Assembly: GCA_963575745.1 (NCBI GenBank)
Contig: CAUYUJ010018298.1
Coordinates: forward strand, 44,740-108,739
Length of the DNA stretch: 64,000 bases
Source: Prorocentrum cordatum
Taxonomy: Eukaryota > Sar > Dinophyceae > Prorocentrales > Prorocentraceae
Reading direction: 5' to 3'
The position numbers and the translations under genes are program-made. The notes beneath the pieces were generated by a model. That model made no database searches and was not told where the DNA came from. It saw only the letters and a program-made list of their open reading frames with translations. Of the stretch, positions 1-10,768 are shown piece after piece (positions within the stretch are counted from its first letter, which is position 1; each line of letters begins with the position of its first letter).

Positions 1-40
1 CAAATTCTGAAGGGCACTCTGCCTACAGCCAAAAGTCGGT

Positions 41-497
41 GAGATCGAAGTTTTTGGACCAAGGGGCCATACAGTCCGCGTGCATGTGACCCTGCCGTCC
101 GCCGTGGAGATTTCCTTCAATTTTCAGTAGATTATCGCGACCGACCCAGCAGTCGGCCAGTTCAACGGGAATGCCTTGTACACGACTGTGGAGAGGGAAC
201 CTCCCGTCCAGCAGCGTTTTGCGGCAGGGGGGAAGGTGAGGGCATTCCAGAACAAAGCCAAAACTTTCAGCCCGTCGGCCACTGCGAAATGTTCATGGTC
301 TCCCGAGTGGCTGCTCAGCATTTCGACTCTCTAGGGCGAGGTGAATGTTGGCACTGTCTGTCCTCCAGGATTTCAGCATCGAGTGGGACCCCGCTGGCGT
401 GAACAAGGCCTTCGGATTCGACGTGGAGGGCATTCGCGCGGAGTTTGCCTCTTTCGGGAGGTGTGGGTACGTTCTTCAGTGGACCCAGGGTACATGA
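41..497 (+). pseudogene. ORF1-like tail of element D
   Basis: Two frames carry protein-like sequence just upstream of the endonuclease. Bases 41-334 read a stretch including VHVTLPSAVEISF and NGNALYTTVEREPP, with one internal TAG at 128. Bases 366-497 read DFSIEWDPAGVNKAFGFD followed by VEGIRAEFASFG. The composition (mixed, balanced, no low complexity) and the position before an EEP domain fit the C-terminal part of a retroelement ORF1. I recognise no catalytic motif. Function is inferred from position only. Confidence 0.45.
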
Positions 498-1344
498 ATT
501 CAATGCATTGTCTTGGAATTCTTGCTGGAAGAGCCCGAACGTTGTGGGGAAGATTTGCAAACGTCTTCGGGGCAATTTTGGTGATTCTGTAGGGCTTCTG
601 CAAGACATTCCAGCTCGGGGCAGCCTGAATGGCTACAGGTACTCCAGCCGTACCGTTTTGACGAAGGATGTTTGTGATTGCGGTTTTATTGTGCCTAGAC
701 GTTGGATGCATGCCGTCAGAGATATGTCTTTTGGTCGTTATTGGTGTGGGGTGGTACTTGGTAAATGCATACTCCTGTCCGCGCATGTCCTCGGTCATCT
801 CGAGGAGGGGGGCCGGGCAGAGGAGGTGTTCTTCGACACCGTGAATTACGTGCAAACCATACGAATGAAATATCCAGATCGTGATTTCGAAGTTGTTCTC
901 GGAGTTGATGCTAACGTTTACCTCCCAGCTGGCCTGGTGGGGCCTTCTGGAAGTTATGCTTTGAAGCCGGATTGGAGCCACACTCTCGCAAAGACCAGGG
1001 TGGTCGTGTCTTGGTTGGAGGCTCTTGGCCTACGCGCACTGAACACATTCCCCGGCCAGGTCAGCGCGGCAGACATAGAGTCTTCAGCGTGGACGCGCAG
1101 GGTGAAGAAGAAACGTTCCACACAATCGCAGATTGACCTCGTCGCCGTCTCGGAGGAGGTGATCGGGACTGCGGAGCCGAGGAGCTTAGAATATCGCTTG
1201 TTCACCAAGTCTGATCATCGACCAGTTGTCGCACAGTTGTCGCTGCCATGTGCTTTTCCTGCTCCTGCTTGTCGCTCTAGTCGTTCAGGGGATGGAAGCC
1301 TTCGCCTAGTGAGGACTGTGATTGATTCAAATGTTCTTGCATGA
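445..1344 (+). pseudogene. EEP-type endonuclease domain of element D
   Basis: An open frame of 299 codons (real domain from about 499) shows the EEP/APE-like endonuclease signature in order: ALSWNS (Asn), VGLLQDIP (the usual QE pair, here QD), VLLSAH-like LLSAHVLGH, VLGVDANVYLP (the D-x-N catalytic pair), SQIDLVAVS (the ID(Y/F) motif) and KSDHRPVVAQL (the SDH motif). In non-LTR retrotransposons this enzyme nicks the target so that cDNA synthesis can prime there. The Asp in place of Glu at QE would probably weaken metal binding. It joins directly to the RT region, where the frame is already broken. Confidence 0.8.
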
Positions 1345-1745
1345 AGCTTGCGAGTTCTGACTTTCAGCACCTGCAGACAGGCATCAAAAACAGCGCGTTT
1401 GAGATAAACTTTGCGACCGCACAGACACGAAACAACCGTGACAGGACTTCTTGGAACCAACTTGTGGAGCAAGCGAGGAAGGCTGTGTCCGTCTCCGACC
1501 CTGGGAGTAGACGTGCGGCTATCCTGGCCCTCCGGCGGGCGAAGCGGGACATCCTCAGAGAACGACATGACGCACGATTGAAGGTGGTCTGCAAGCGATC
1601 TCAGGTTCACCCTCTGCCCCAGACGATGACGATAAAGGGTTGCGACACGGCTGACAGACAGTTGCGGTCGAAAGAGGCGTGGGAATTTGGAAGGCGTAGG
1701 TTTGGAGACGACAGAACCCGACCGGCATGCAACACCAGCGGTTGA
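1345..1745 (+). pseudogene. Endonuclease-RT linker of element D
   Basis: An open stretch between endonuclease and RT, rich in Arg, Lys and Ala (SRRAAILALRRAKRDIL, RERHDARLKV). Long basic helical linkers here are usual in LINE-like ORF2 proteins. No domain is recognised. The frame changes near 1,730, where the RT finger sequence begins. Confidence 0.45.
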
Positions 1746-2724
1746 GGCTCCTGGAGACGCCCGCAAAGAATGAGAAGTTGGCTGGCGTTCAACCTTCTGC
1801 TTTGCATGCGTTTTCTGTGCTCTCAGCGAGGGCTGGTCTGAAAACGAACTCCACGCTGGGATCCGATGGTCTCCCAGCAGAAGTTTACCACCAAGTGCCT
1901 CACATGTTGTTGCGTGATTTTTTTGCGTCACTTCTGTTCAAGATTCAACGGGGGGGACTCTGCTGTCCCAGCGTCGTGGAAGAGTATCGAGTTCAGTGGC
2001 GTACCGGAGGAACGGATAGTGACTTCTCTTGGGTCTTACTGGTGGGTTGCAAGTTAGACACGTGTTTGAAATGGCATATGCGGTGTCTGCAGCCTCAGGT
2101 GCGAAGTTCATTGAGGCGCTGGTTTTCAAGCCAGGTTACGCTTGCGACGACATTGTGGCCATTGTCCGACAGGCGTTGTTCATTGCATACCGTTGGGGGC
2201 GCCCCTTAGTACTCGGCTCTGGCGATATTGCGACAGCTCTTGATTGTATGGTCCACGATTGCATGTCCACTGATCTCTTAGGCCGCGGCCATCACCCGGC
2301 ACTGGTGAAGGCTTTGATGCAAGAGGCTTCCGGCATGGATTGTTCGATCGAATTGCCAGGGGCTGGAGTCAGCGATTCGTTTCCTGTTGAACAAGGCGGC
2401 TAACGTGGCGGCGTGGAGACGCCGGGCGAATTAAATTGTATGCTCGAGTACATGATGAAGCCTGTAGTGAATGGTTGGGGGAGGCGGCGGTTCGGCTTTG
2501 ATTTTTCTGATTGTGATGGCAGCTACTATTTGATTACTCATCTGGCTTGGGCTGACAGCATAATTCTTTTCGCGACGTGGACTGGCCAGCTTGCTGCAGT
2601 GATGGCAGACCTCGACGTTGCGATCCGCGGCGTTGGTTTCCAATGGGAACCTTTTTCTCTAGAGTATATGCCGTGCGGCTCCTTGAATGAAGATTTCGGA
2701 TCTACAGCTCGAGCGGGCCCTTGA
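1727..2724 (+). pseudogene. Reverse transcriptase fingers and palm of element D
   Basis: RT motifs are spread over three frames. Fingers: NSTLGSDGLPAEVYHQVP, the common 'S-G-x-DG-P-E' entry of LINE RTs; IEFSGVPEERIVTSLGS lies in another frame near 1,990-2,040. Palm motif A: PLVLGSGDIATALDCM, with Asp-Ile-x-x-Ala-x-Asp. Motif B: PVEQGG followed by a stop at 2,401 and then VETPGELNCML. Motif C: LAWADSIILFA, where the second Asp of the catalytic DD pair is Ser. Loss of that Asp together with the frameshifts means no active enzyme. The sequence otherwise matches the endonuclease-RT family common in dinoflagellate genomes. Confidence 0.75.
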
Positions 2725-3614
2725 ATTTTCCAGTGGCGCGGCGATGATTTCAGCTAGTCGTGTGCCAATTTTGGGTGCAATGTTCGATTATCGTGGCGAC
2801 ACGGGGGTTAGTGGGACACCGCCTCGGCAAGGGCGAAACCTGCTCCTGGAAGCACTGGGAGACCTTATCGTGTTCAGGCCCGATCCAGCACAAACTTGCA
2901 GCATGGTCGGCAGCGCCCGCGCCGTCGACTTTGCACGGTTGCTGCACGTGGCACTTGTCAAAACACATTATGATGAGTCTTCGTCGTTGGGAGCATCGGT
3001 TCTCGAGGAAGGCCTTGAAGCTCAGGCGCCGGCCAGAGGGGACCACCATGAGTTACAGCGCCCGTGCCTTTCATATGATCCAAGGGTGGTTCAAAAAGTT
3101 TGACCACGTACCGATGCGCGTCAAAGTATTGAAAGCTGTGTTCGTCCATGCCTGGAGGGAAAAGTCTGTCTCCTCCCCTGGAGGCTGCGACTACATGCAT
3201 ATCGCCGGGGAATTCCGTAACAGATTGTGGTGGGATGGCGTCAAGGACAGGTCGATCGAGAAGCAGAGGCGCGCTGCTGGACTCGTCCACGCTGGCATGG
3301 GGTACCGGCGCGAATTGGAAAATATGTTTTGTGATGTTTTCGGGTCAGGTTGGAGGGCTCGACGTGATTCGTGCCATGATTTCGCAAGTTGGCTGAAATT
3401 TTTTCCAGAGTTCGCCGCGACAGTCGGCGCGATGTGGGACCTCCCGGCAGTGCCTGCAGCAGTTCCGGAACCCGACCGATTGCCAAGCAAGCGACGCAAA
3501 GTAGTTCATTTTGTCATGAAGCATTGCCCGCGGAAGCAGAGCGACCAAGCGGACGACGCAGACATATTTTTCGAGATATCGTTTGCTTGCATTGTTGTTG
3601 TCGTTGAATTGTGA
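2687..3614 (+). pseudogene. RT thumb and connection region of element D
   Basis: Two overlapping frames continue the RT. 2,687-3,000 has VPILGAMFDYRGDT, the usual 'LG-x-x-x-D-x-G' strand after motif C. From about 2,960 the second frame reads SLRRWEHRFSRKAL and then MIQGWFKKFDHVPMRVKVL, a hydrophobic and basic helix typical of the thumb. Downstream sequence to 3,614 is open but has no known catalytic motif. It joins to RNase H-like sequence after a spacer of about 100 bases. Confidence 0.6.
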
Positions 3615-3639
3615 ACCTCTCGCTGAAGTTGCATGTGGG

Positions 3640-4120
3640 CATTGTCCTCTTGCCGCCCCTGGACTCGCTCTGCTCTTCAATCGGATGACGACACGGTTTT
3701 TTGATATCATGGATACAGGGGGATCCCGCACGCTGCCGTTTCAGATCCGGTGCTATGGCGTCGCCGGGAACACAATCAAATGGCAGATTTTCTGGTGAAC
3801 CATGCCATGGACACTTGGAGCAGCTGGATGACGGAGGTTTCGCCCGCGATACCAGAGTTCACCATTTTGGACGCGAATTTGATTTGTCATTCGGATGGTG
3901 GCACCCGGGCGGGTTCGTGCTCCGTCGCGGCATTGATATTCGAGGCCATTGTGATTCGTGACGGTTTGACGCATAGCTTTCCAATCGTTTCGCGAGTTTT
4001 TTCCTTGATGTTCCTGTGTCGTCGTTCACCGCAGAGGCCATCGCATTGGACGATGCAATGGATCATGTTTCTCGCGTGACGCCCGGCAAAACTGGCCAAG
4101 ACAAGCGAGCTATATTGAAC
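3640..4120 (+). pseudogene. RNase H-like C-terminal region of element D
   Basis: The frame from about 3,700 reads DPVLWRRREHNQMADFLV, which matches the last RNase H motif (H-N-x-x-AD). It is followed by LICHSDGGTRAGSCSVAA, a DGG/DGS-type first motif, and, after a frameshift near 4,005, by SSFTAEAIALDDAMDHV, an AE-type second motif. The order suggests the end of one RNase H domain followed by the start of a second, truncated one. RNase H removes RNA from the RNA:DNA hybrid during cDNA synthesis. The double arrangement is inferred from motif order. Confidence 0.55.
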
Positions 4121-4191
4121 GGCTGACACATCTTTCTCAGAGCATGTCGGCCTGTCGCTGTGTGGCTTGAGGCGTCCAACAGACAACAGAC
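4121..4191. other. Short spacer between element D and the GGA array
   Basis: No gene seen. It ends in a GATG/GAGG-rich lead-in to the array. Confidence 0.4.
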
Positions 4192-5722
4192 AGATGGAGG
4201 AATGAAATGAGGGATGGATGGAGATGGATGGATGGAGGGAGGGGGGGGGGGAGGGAGGGAGGGAGGGAGGGAGCAAGAGGAGGGGGGGAGTCAGGAGGAG
4301 GAAGAACAGGAGGAGGACGAGGAGGATGAGGAGGAGGAGGAGGAAAATGAGGAGGACGAGGAGGAGGAAAATGAGGAGGAGGAGGAGGGGAGGAGGGAAG
4401 AGGGAAGAAGAGGAGGAGGAGGAGGAATGATGATGATGATGATGATGATGATGCTGCTGATGATGATGATGATGCTGGTGATGATGATGAGGAGGAGGAG
4501 GAGGAGGAGGAGGAGGAAGAGGGAGGAGGAGGAGGAAGAGGAGGAGGAGGAGGTGGAGAAAGAGGAGGAGGAGGAATACTACTACTTTTAATAAGAAGAA
4601 GAATGCGAATAGGAAGAGTAATCATCAGAAGCAGAAGAAGACGAATAATAACAAGACTAAGAATAGGATTAATAATAAGAAAACTAATAACAATACTACT
4701 ACTACTACTACTACTACTACTAATAATAATCATACGAATAGTAATAGTACGAAGAAGAATATTATTAATACTACTAAGAGTCAAAAGTATTACGAATAAT
4801 ACAAAGAGTCAGAATAAGCATAATACTAATCATACAACTACGAAAAATAAGATTAATCATAATACTAATAATAATGATAAGCAGGGCAATGAGAAAACGA
4901 ATACTCATAATACTAATACTAATACTAAAAATAATAATACTACTAATATATTACTACGAATAATACTAATGATGATAATAATAATATTAATGATAACAAT
5001 AATAATATTAATAATATTAGTCATACTAATACTAATACTAGTACTGATAACAATATTAATAATACTACTAATAATGACAATGATAATAGTAATAATACTA
5101 GTAATAATAGTAATCATGATAACATTAGTAATGATAAAACCAATAATAGTATCAATACTACTACTAATACTACTACTACTAATAATAACAATCAGAATCA
5201 TACTAATAATAATTAATCACAATAATAATATTAATAATAATAGTAATGATAATAGTACTAATACTAATACTATTACGAATACTAATACTAATACTAATAT
5301 TGTAATAGTACTAATATTAAGACTAATATGAATAATACTAAACAATATAATACTACTAGTAATAATCATAATGATAATACTACTAATAATATTAACAAAA
5401 CTAGTAATAATCACAATAATAATCATAATATTAATAATAATACTAATACTAATAATAATACTAATACTAATACTAATAATAATGGTATTAATAATAATAG
5501 TAATAATAATAGTAATAATAGTACTAATAATAACACTGTTGTTATTCATAATAATACTAATAAAACGAATAATAATACTAATACTAATAATAATAATACT
5601 AATACGAATATTAATACTAATACTAGTACTACTAATAATAATAATAGTAATACTAATACTACTACTACTAATAATAATACTAATAATACTAACACTAATA
5701 TTATTATTACTACTAATAATAG

Positions 5723-5795
<73 letters not shown>

Positions 5796-6410
5796 AGTAA
5801 TAATAATAATACTACTAACAATAAAACTACGACTAAAACTAATAAGAAGAGGAGGAGGAGGAGGAGGAGGAGGAGGAGGAGGAGGAGGAAGAGGAAAGGA
5901 GGAGGAGGAGGAAGAGGAGGAGGAGGAGGAGGAGGAGGAGGAAGAGGAGGAGGAGGAGGAGGAGGGGGGGGAGAGGAGGAGGAGGAGGAGGAGGAGGAGG
6001 AGGAGGAGGAGGAGGAGGAGGAGGAGGAGGAGGAGGAGGAGGAGGAGGAGGAGGAGGAGGAGGAGGAGGAGGAGGAGGAGGAGGAGGAGGAGGAGGAGGA
6101 GGAGGAGGAGGGAGGAGGAGGAGGGGGAGGAGGAGGAGGAGGAGGAGGAGGAGGAGGAGGAGGAGGAGGAGGAGGAGGAGGAGGAAGAGGAGGATGAGAA
6201 GAGGAGGATGAGGAGGAGGAGGATGTGGAGGAGGAGGAGGAGGAGCAGGAGCAAGAGGAGGAGAAGGAGGAGGAGGAGGAGGAGGAGGAGGAGGAGGAGG
6301 AAGAAGAGGAGGAGGAGGAGGAGGGGGAGGTGGAGGAGTAGGAGGAGGAGGAGGAGGAGGAGGAGGAGGAGGAGGAGGAGGAGGAGGAGGAGGTGGAGGA
6401 GGAGGAGGAG
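4192..6410. repeat. Composite microsatellite: GGA, then AAT/ACT, then GGA
   Basis: Three blocks lie in a row. Bases 4,192-4,576 are (GGA)n with some GAT. Bases 4,577-5,845 are a mixed array of AAT, ACT, AAG and ACG triplets. Bases 5,846-6,410 are nearly pure (GGA)n. The long reading frames across this block (poly-Glu, poly-Arg, poly-Gly, poly-Asn, poly-Ser) arise from the triplet period and are not genes. The block separates the 3' ends of element D (+) and element A (-). The same three-part order recurs at 45,789-46,660. Confidence 0.95.
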
Positions 6411-6459
6411 TTACGGAGTTACGGGTATGGCGACTGTGTCGGTTACGAGTGGAAGCATA

Positions 6460-6870
6460 TTAAGCCCGCTGCTTCCTGGCTCTTCTGGCCTGTTCCCTCT
6501 TGCTGTAGACCTTAGGCCACAGACCCTGGGGAATACGCTTACGATAATATTTTCGATTACCGTCGAGGCGTGTACTGCATTCCTTGCCAAGCTGTGTCAG
6601 CTGTTCAGCTGCAAAACTCCCGCAAACGAAACAGAACCACAACCTCAGCCCCGTGTGATATCGAAGAGTGTGAGACCCATGAGCGTACCCCCCCATAATG
6701 TGCACCCTTTGCCCAGGAGGAGGTCTACATATGACGCCGTCCACACTAATTAGATCAAAACACGGTGAGCTCAGCCACTCGTTCTTACATGCGAGTGCGG
6801 TCGACCCCTTACATCGTGTGCAACAACGGCCGTTCTCACCGAGGTGGTGCGACGAGGCGACAATGCACAA
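6460..6870 (-). pseudogene. C-terminal double zinc module of element A
   Basis: A 136-codon frame, reached by a frameshift from the RNase H frame near 6,870. It holds two Cys/His clusters. The first reads HHLGENGRCCTRCK with a later Cys in LSSPCF. The second reads YHTGLRLWFCFVCG followed by LTQLGKECS. It ends in a basic tail (SKREQARRARKQRA). Element B has a matching pair of clusters after its RNase H. Such modules probably bind nucleic acid, possibly the element's own RNA or the target DNA; this is inference. The stop (TAA) is at 6,460. Confidence 0.7.
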
Positions 6871-8180
6871 ACACTTGCTGCTGGGGGCTGAACGACCACA
6901 GAAGATTTACGTTGCCTACGCCGAGTGCCAAAACCCTCAGCCTGTGACAAGAGCTCCTCTGCATGTATGGCCTCTAACGTGCTCTGGAGAATGCGCATGC
7001 GTACAGCAAAAACCATATGTTCTGCACTATGTACTCGCGCGCGTGTGCCTTCAGACAAGCGTGCAACTGCAGCTCCAGCTGCTGCGAACTCATCTGCTAC
7101 TGCGTTGCCTACGATAATGTACCTGGGCGAATGCTCTCCTATCATGTGCTCAGCTCCAAGGTGAGAATTAATGAACAGAACCGTGCAATGCAAATCTGGC
7201 TTACGAGATAACTCTTGCCCTATGCGCCACCACCGGTCGGCGTCGGGGCCCGCGGGGGAGAGCCAGCGAGATCCGTACCAGCCTGAACACACTGCAGCAT
7301 TATCTGTGGTGTATATGATATGTCCTGCACTCTCGCGAACACAAACCCACAGACTATACAGTTCACCTCGAGCTACTGTCTGCCTACACCCTGGGAGAGC
7401 AGACCACGTGCCAAAATCTATGTGCATGTCATCGCCTAACGACCGAAAGAGAGCGATGCCTATACCGACGCGACGGTGGAGAGGGTGGTGCGTTTCCTTG
7501 CCTCCACTGGCGTCACCGAAAAGGTATAATGGGTGTGATGCCGTTCCTCTGCCGAACCCGATAAACTCTGATCCTGCCGAGACGTGCCAAACCTCGCGGT
7601 CGGGCGGGCTCTCGACAGCAACCCAAGATGATGGCAAAAGACCCCTTGTCCAGAAACACTCCCCAGCGTCGGCCTGGGCGTCGGCCTTGCTGACGTACGA
7701 TTCGCTCAACTTGTAGACTGGACTGTCTGACCGAGACTCGCAGCCCCAGGTCCTGTGGAAACTGGTCTCGGGCGCCGCTCGGCACCGTGGACACTCCTCA
7801 GCAATCTGCTGCGTGCAACGCGTTTGCCGCCTGGTCCTGGGCCAAGAAGCTCCCGTCGCTGCTGCAAGCATGAGGCCTGCCAGACGTGGCCCGCCAGGTC
7901 CTTGCTCCAATTGCTGAAGTAACTGCCTATAAGAATGATTACATATCCCGCCTTCCATCCCACTGCCGCCGAAATGTTTGGCAGCATCAACCCACAAGTT
8001 GGTCTGAACAGAAGCTTGACATTCTTGAAAGAAGCTCTCAGGGATGTCGATGGCTGCGCATCCTGTTAGACCTTGCTCATTGAAGTCCCAGCTGCACGTG
8101 CCGTCGGGAATATCCCAAGAGCTGGCCGCTGTAGGAGTCCACCCTGCATTCAGAAGGTAGGTGATGACCGTAGCCTGAGG
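6771..8180 (-). pseudogene. Cys/His linker and RNase H domain of element A
   Basis: This lies in the same frame as the RT palm and is split from it only by TGA at 8,181-8,183. It reads NAGWTPTAASSWDIPDG and then a zinc-like cluster CPRCRAAPETSFHRTWGC near 7,750. RNase H follows, with all acidic positions visible: LYLFGDASGG (first Asp), TVARGELYSLW (Glu), TTDNAAVCSGW (second Asp), INSHLG (His) and GNAVADEFAA (last Asp). The domain would degrade the RNA strand of the RNA:DNA hybrid. The frame runs on to 6,771 but the family's Cys/His tail lies in another frame, so a frameshift sits near 6,870. Confidence 0.85.
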
Positions 8181-9236
8181 TCACCGAATCCTCCGACACC
8201 GCTGCGCGGGCGGGAGGGCCGCCAACTCCCGAGCGATGTCCGTCCAGGTGCGGTTCACGCCAGCTCGGAGATGTGCCTCAGACACCCACGTGGTCAGCCA
8301 CATCCTCAGCGTGTCCAGCGGGAGTCTGTAGGCAGGATCCCTCAACGGCGTCTTGAGACCGAGGAGCGTGGTGACGCACCTGCCCGTAAACCTCGGGGCT
8401 GACGCGTTGGCAAGTTGCCTCCTCACCGACGCCATCTGGCCCCCGAAGACGCCGTGGAGATGATGGGCGTAGAGCCCCGCAGGAGCCGCTCCTTGCTGCT
8501 CGAGGCGACGGGTAACGCGATATCGCCGAAGTGTGCGAGCATACCGAGTGATCTTGACCGACATCGCATAGTGCTTGACGGCACGTGACCTTCGTGTTGC
8601 TCGACCCTGCCTGCGGCCTCCATTCAAATCAGCACCAAGGTAGGGGGCTTGGCTGGCGTACTTGAGCTTGTGCCCGCGAGCTGCAACTCTACGAGTGATG
8701 ATACGGGCATCATCGATGTGGCTGCAGATCGCGACGCTCTTGGGAGAGATCTTCAGCCCTGCAGACTCCATGTTCTCGCAAGTGTCGAGGAGGCATCTGA
8801 TCATCTGCCGCCGCATCTCAAGTCTAGAACCCCGAGCAACTTGCGACAGATCGTCCACCCACAAACGATGTGACATGTTCACGTGAGCGGTGGTGATCCT
8901 GGACATGATAAAATGTGTGGCGCATTTACCGAACCTCGTTCCTGCCCTCAGCCCCTGCACGATGGAGCGCGTCGGGCAAAATGGGGGCCCGTATGCACCT
9001 GATTGGCGAACGCACCTCACAGCCATGCATTGCTGAAGTTCAAGTCCAAGAACCTCTGCGGGGAACTCCAAACGAAGAGCAGCTGCAGCGATGCGATGCC
9101 AACCCACACTATCGTAAACTTGAGCTATATCACATAAACCATGCCCGTGCGCAGCTCCAAGTCGTCCAGCCAGTTCTTCGTCGACAGCCCGAAGAAAAAA
9201 CTGCCCGAACAGCTGAGTTGCCGCGCGCTGCGGCAT
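8181..9236 (-). pseudogene. Reverse transcriptase palm and thumb of element A
   Basis: A 351-codon frame. Motif A is GLCDIAQVYDSVGW (two Asp spaced as in RTs). Motif B is QGLRAGTRFGKC, which keeps the QG but lacks the Pro of the usual LINE QG-x-P. Motif C is LWVDDLSQVARG, with the catalytic DD pair intact and Trp-Val before it. LGADLNGGRRQGRATRR follows as the primer-grip/thumb region. The frame ends at an isolated in-frame TGA (8,181-8,183), after which the same frame continues into RNase H. The catalytic residues look intact, so decay is by stops and shifts rather than loss of the active site. Confidence 0.85.
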
Positions 9237-9705
9237 CCCAGTGCGACTCGCACTCGTCCGTCCATGTTTTCACAAAACCTTCTCGTGATTGTGACCGCAT
9301 CCTCGCGAAATGCGAGAGGAGCCCTATAACTCGGTCCCCATTGCTCTTCTTTGGTAATAATGTACCGATGGTGATCAAAATCTGATGTGGCCACACTTGA
9401 TGCTGTTCACATAGTGTGAGCAGCGCAGCCAATTCGGCCAGCGCTATGTCTGGCAGGCGATCCACATCCAACGAACACAGCCGATCAACACCCATCGCCG
9501 AGGAGGGCTTCATACGTCGAAGCGCTGCACGAAGGTCGGTGACCTCGATGGGCGGCAGTGCCTCCTCCTGGACGCGGCGCCTGATGACGCCAAAGAGGTC
9601 AAGCAGCTGCTCATGGTCCCCCCCCATGTGGGGCCCACAGCTCGCGCCACTGCTGGGTTTTATAATCGAGCACGTCTCTCGGATGGATGAGTGTTCGATT
9701 GCCAA
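9130..9705 (-). pseudogene. RT fingers of element A
   Basis: The frame begins around a run of C at 9,618-9,625, where it takes over from the upstream linker frame. It reads HEQLLDLFGVIRRRV, then LRAALRRMKPSSAMGVD (the S-x-x-GxD entry of the fingers), then GTLLPKKSNGDRVIGLL, the conserved 'P-K-x-x-G-x-R' strand. A second shift near 9,200 leads into the palm frame. Because one break sits in a homopolymer it may be a sequencing or assembly error rather than a mutation. Confidence 0.75.
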
Positions 9706-10768
9706 CTTCGACTGAATCGGGAACTAGAGGCGAGGGCCTTATAGCCTTGTGCAGGGCGCTGACAGCTGGTGCCGACTCGGCCCAGTCACGAAAGGAAGAA
9801 ATAGATCGATGTATTGCTCGTTGCTGACTCCGCTTGGCAAGCTTGTTGGCGAAGTCGCAACCACTCGATAAGTCTGCCTCGGAGGGATCGCCTGACGCCA
9901 CCACTTGCAGAAACAACTTCCACTGTGACCAGGTGTGGGGGTCCCGCCTCCGAAGCACTCGATGCGCCTCCTCAGGAATGGCCCTTTGGAGCGCGCCGAT
10001 AGCCTGAATGAGGATGCCCTGCTGCTTGCAACCGTTGTCCCGACGTCGGTGTTGGAGCAGAGCCGAAAGTGCGGTAGCCAGCCGTGTCCACCAGCCACAA
10101 ACCTTGTCGTGCAGTGGTTCCAGCCTCTGAGCCGTCGACTGCTGCACCGTGCCGATACGAAACCTCGCCGCTTGCCCTCGCGACAAGGATGGAGTGGCCT
10201 GCTGGTGGTGGGCGTGGACTGCCTCTTCCACCGTGCGGACCCAGCTACAATAAAGTGCACTGATGTGTGGGGCTGCCGAATCCTGGGGCCCGAGCCAAAA
10301 AGCTACGGAGTCGGCAACAGCATCAGCAGGCAAGCAGGCAGCACTCGGGACGAACCCGACGTTTTTCCTCGCTTGCACCCAGGTTTCACCGCTGACTGCA
10401 AACTCCACGGGGGACCCTGAGCTCACCGATTGAGACAACACCTCCGAGGCGTGAGACCCGTGGACCTCTCCATCTGTAGGGCTGGGTGCTGTGCTCGGGG
10501 GGCGCTCGGTCTCCTGAGGCTGAGGCGCGGCTGTGTGAGACTCGACTGTGAGAGAGGCGTGCAAGACAGGAGCAGGCGGGGCCGCGGGCGGCGCAACAGT
10601 GGTGAAGTTGCTCTCGTCAGCCCACGGGTCGTACTCGGATATGTTGTCCCAATCAGCGGCGCGATGGTAGTTGGAGGCCTCCGAGGCCTTGTCGGTCTCG
10701 TCGTCTGTACCCTCCTGGCTCTCGCCACCTTCCTGCCGACGGGACTCTAAACTCTCTCCAAAAACCAT
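9611..10768 (-). pseudogene. Endonuclease-RT linker protein region of element A
   Basis: A 385-codon open frame that starts acidic and Pro/Ser-rich (SEASNYHRAADWDNISEY, DPWADESNF), then becomes helical with several Trp residues (WWTRLATALSALLQHRRR, HTWSQWKLFLQVV) and ends WRELWAPHGGGP at the C-run where the RT frame takes over. Similar linkers lie between endonuclease and RT in elements B and C. No catalytic motif is seen. The start codon is not informative because the region is an internal part of ORF2. Confidence 0.6.

Larger units (their letters stand above)
41..4120 (+). mobile_element. Retroelement D, decayed non-LTR (LINE-like) element, 5' end outside window
   Basis: Remnant of a non-LTR retrotransposon reading left to right. 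In order it holds the end of an ORF1-like protein, an endonuclease of the exonuclease-endonuclease-phosphatase (EEP) fold, a reverse transcriptase and RNase H-like motifs. The reading frame changes at least six times, so no single protein can be made. The RT signatures (AWADS, VEQGG, LGAMFDYRG) differ from those of elements A, B and C elsewhere in the window, so D is a separate lineage. The 3' end lies about 70-110 bases before a long GGA array. The element runs off the left edge, so its full length and any 5' spliced leader are not visible. Confidence 0.8.

Noticed and set aside
4137-6753. Very long frames coding for poly-Glu, poly-Arg, poly-Gly, poly-Asn, poly-Ser or poly-Leu
   Set aside because: They follow the triplet period of the GGA and AAT/ACT arrays, are open in several frames on both strands and have no flanking gene signals.
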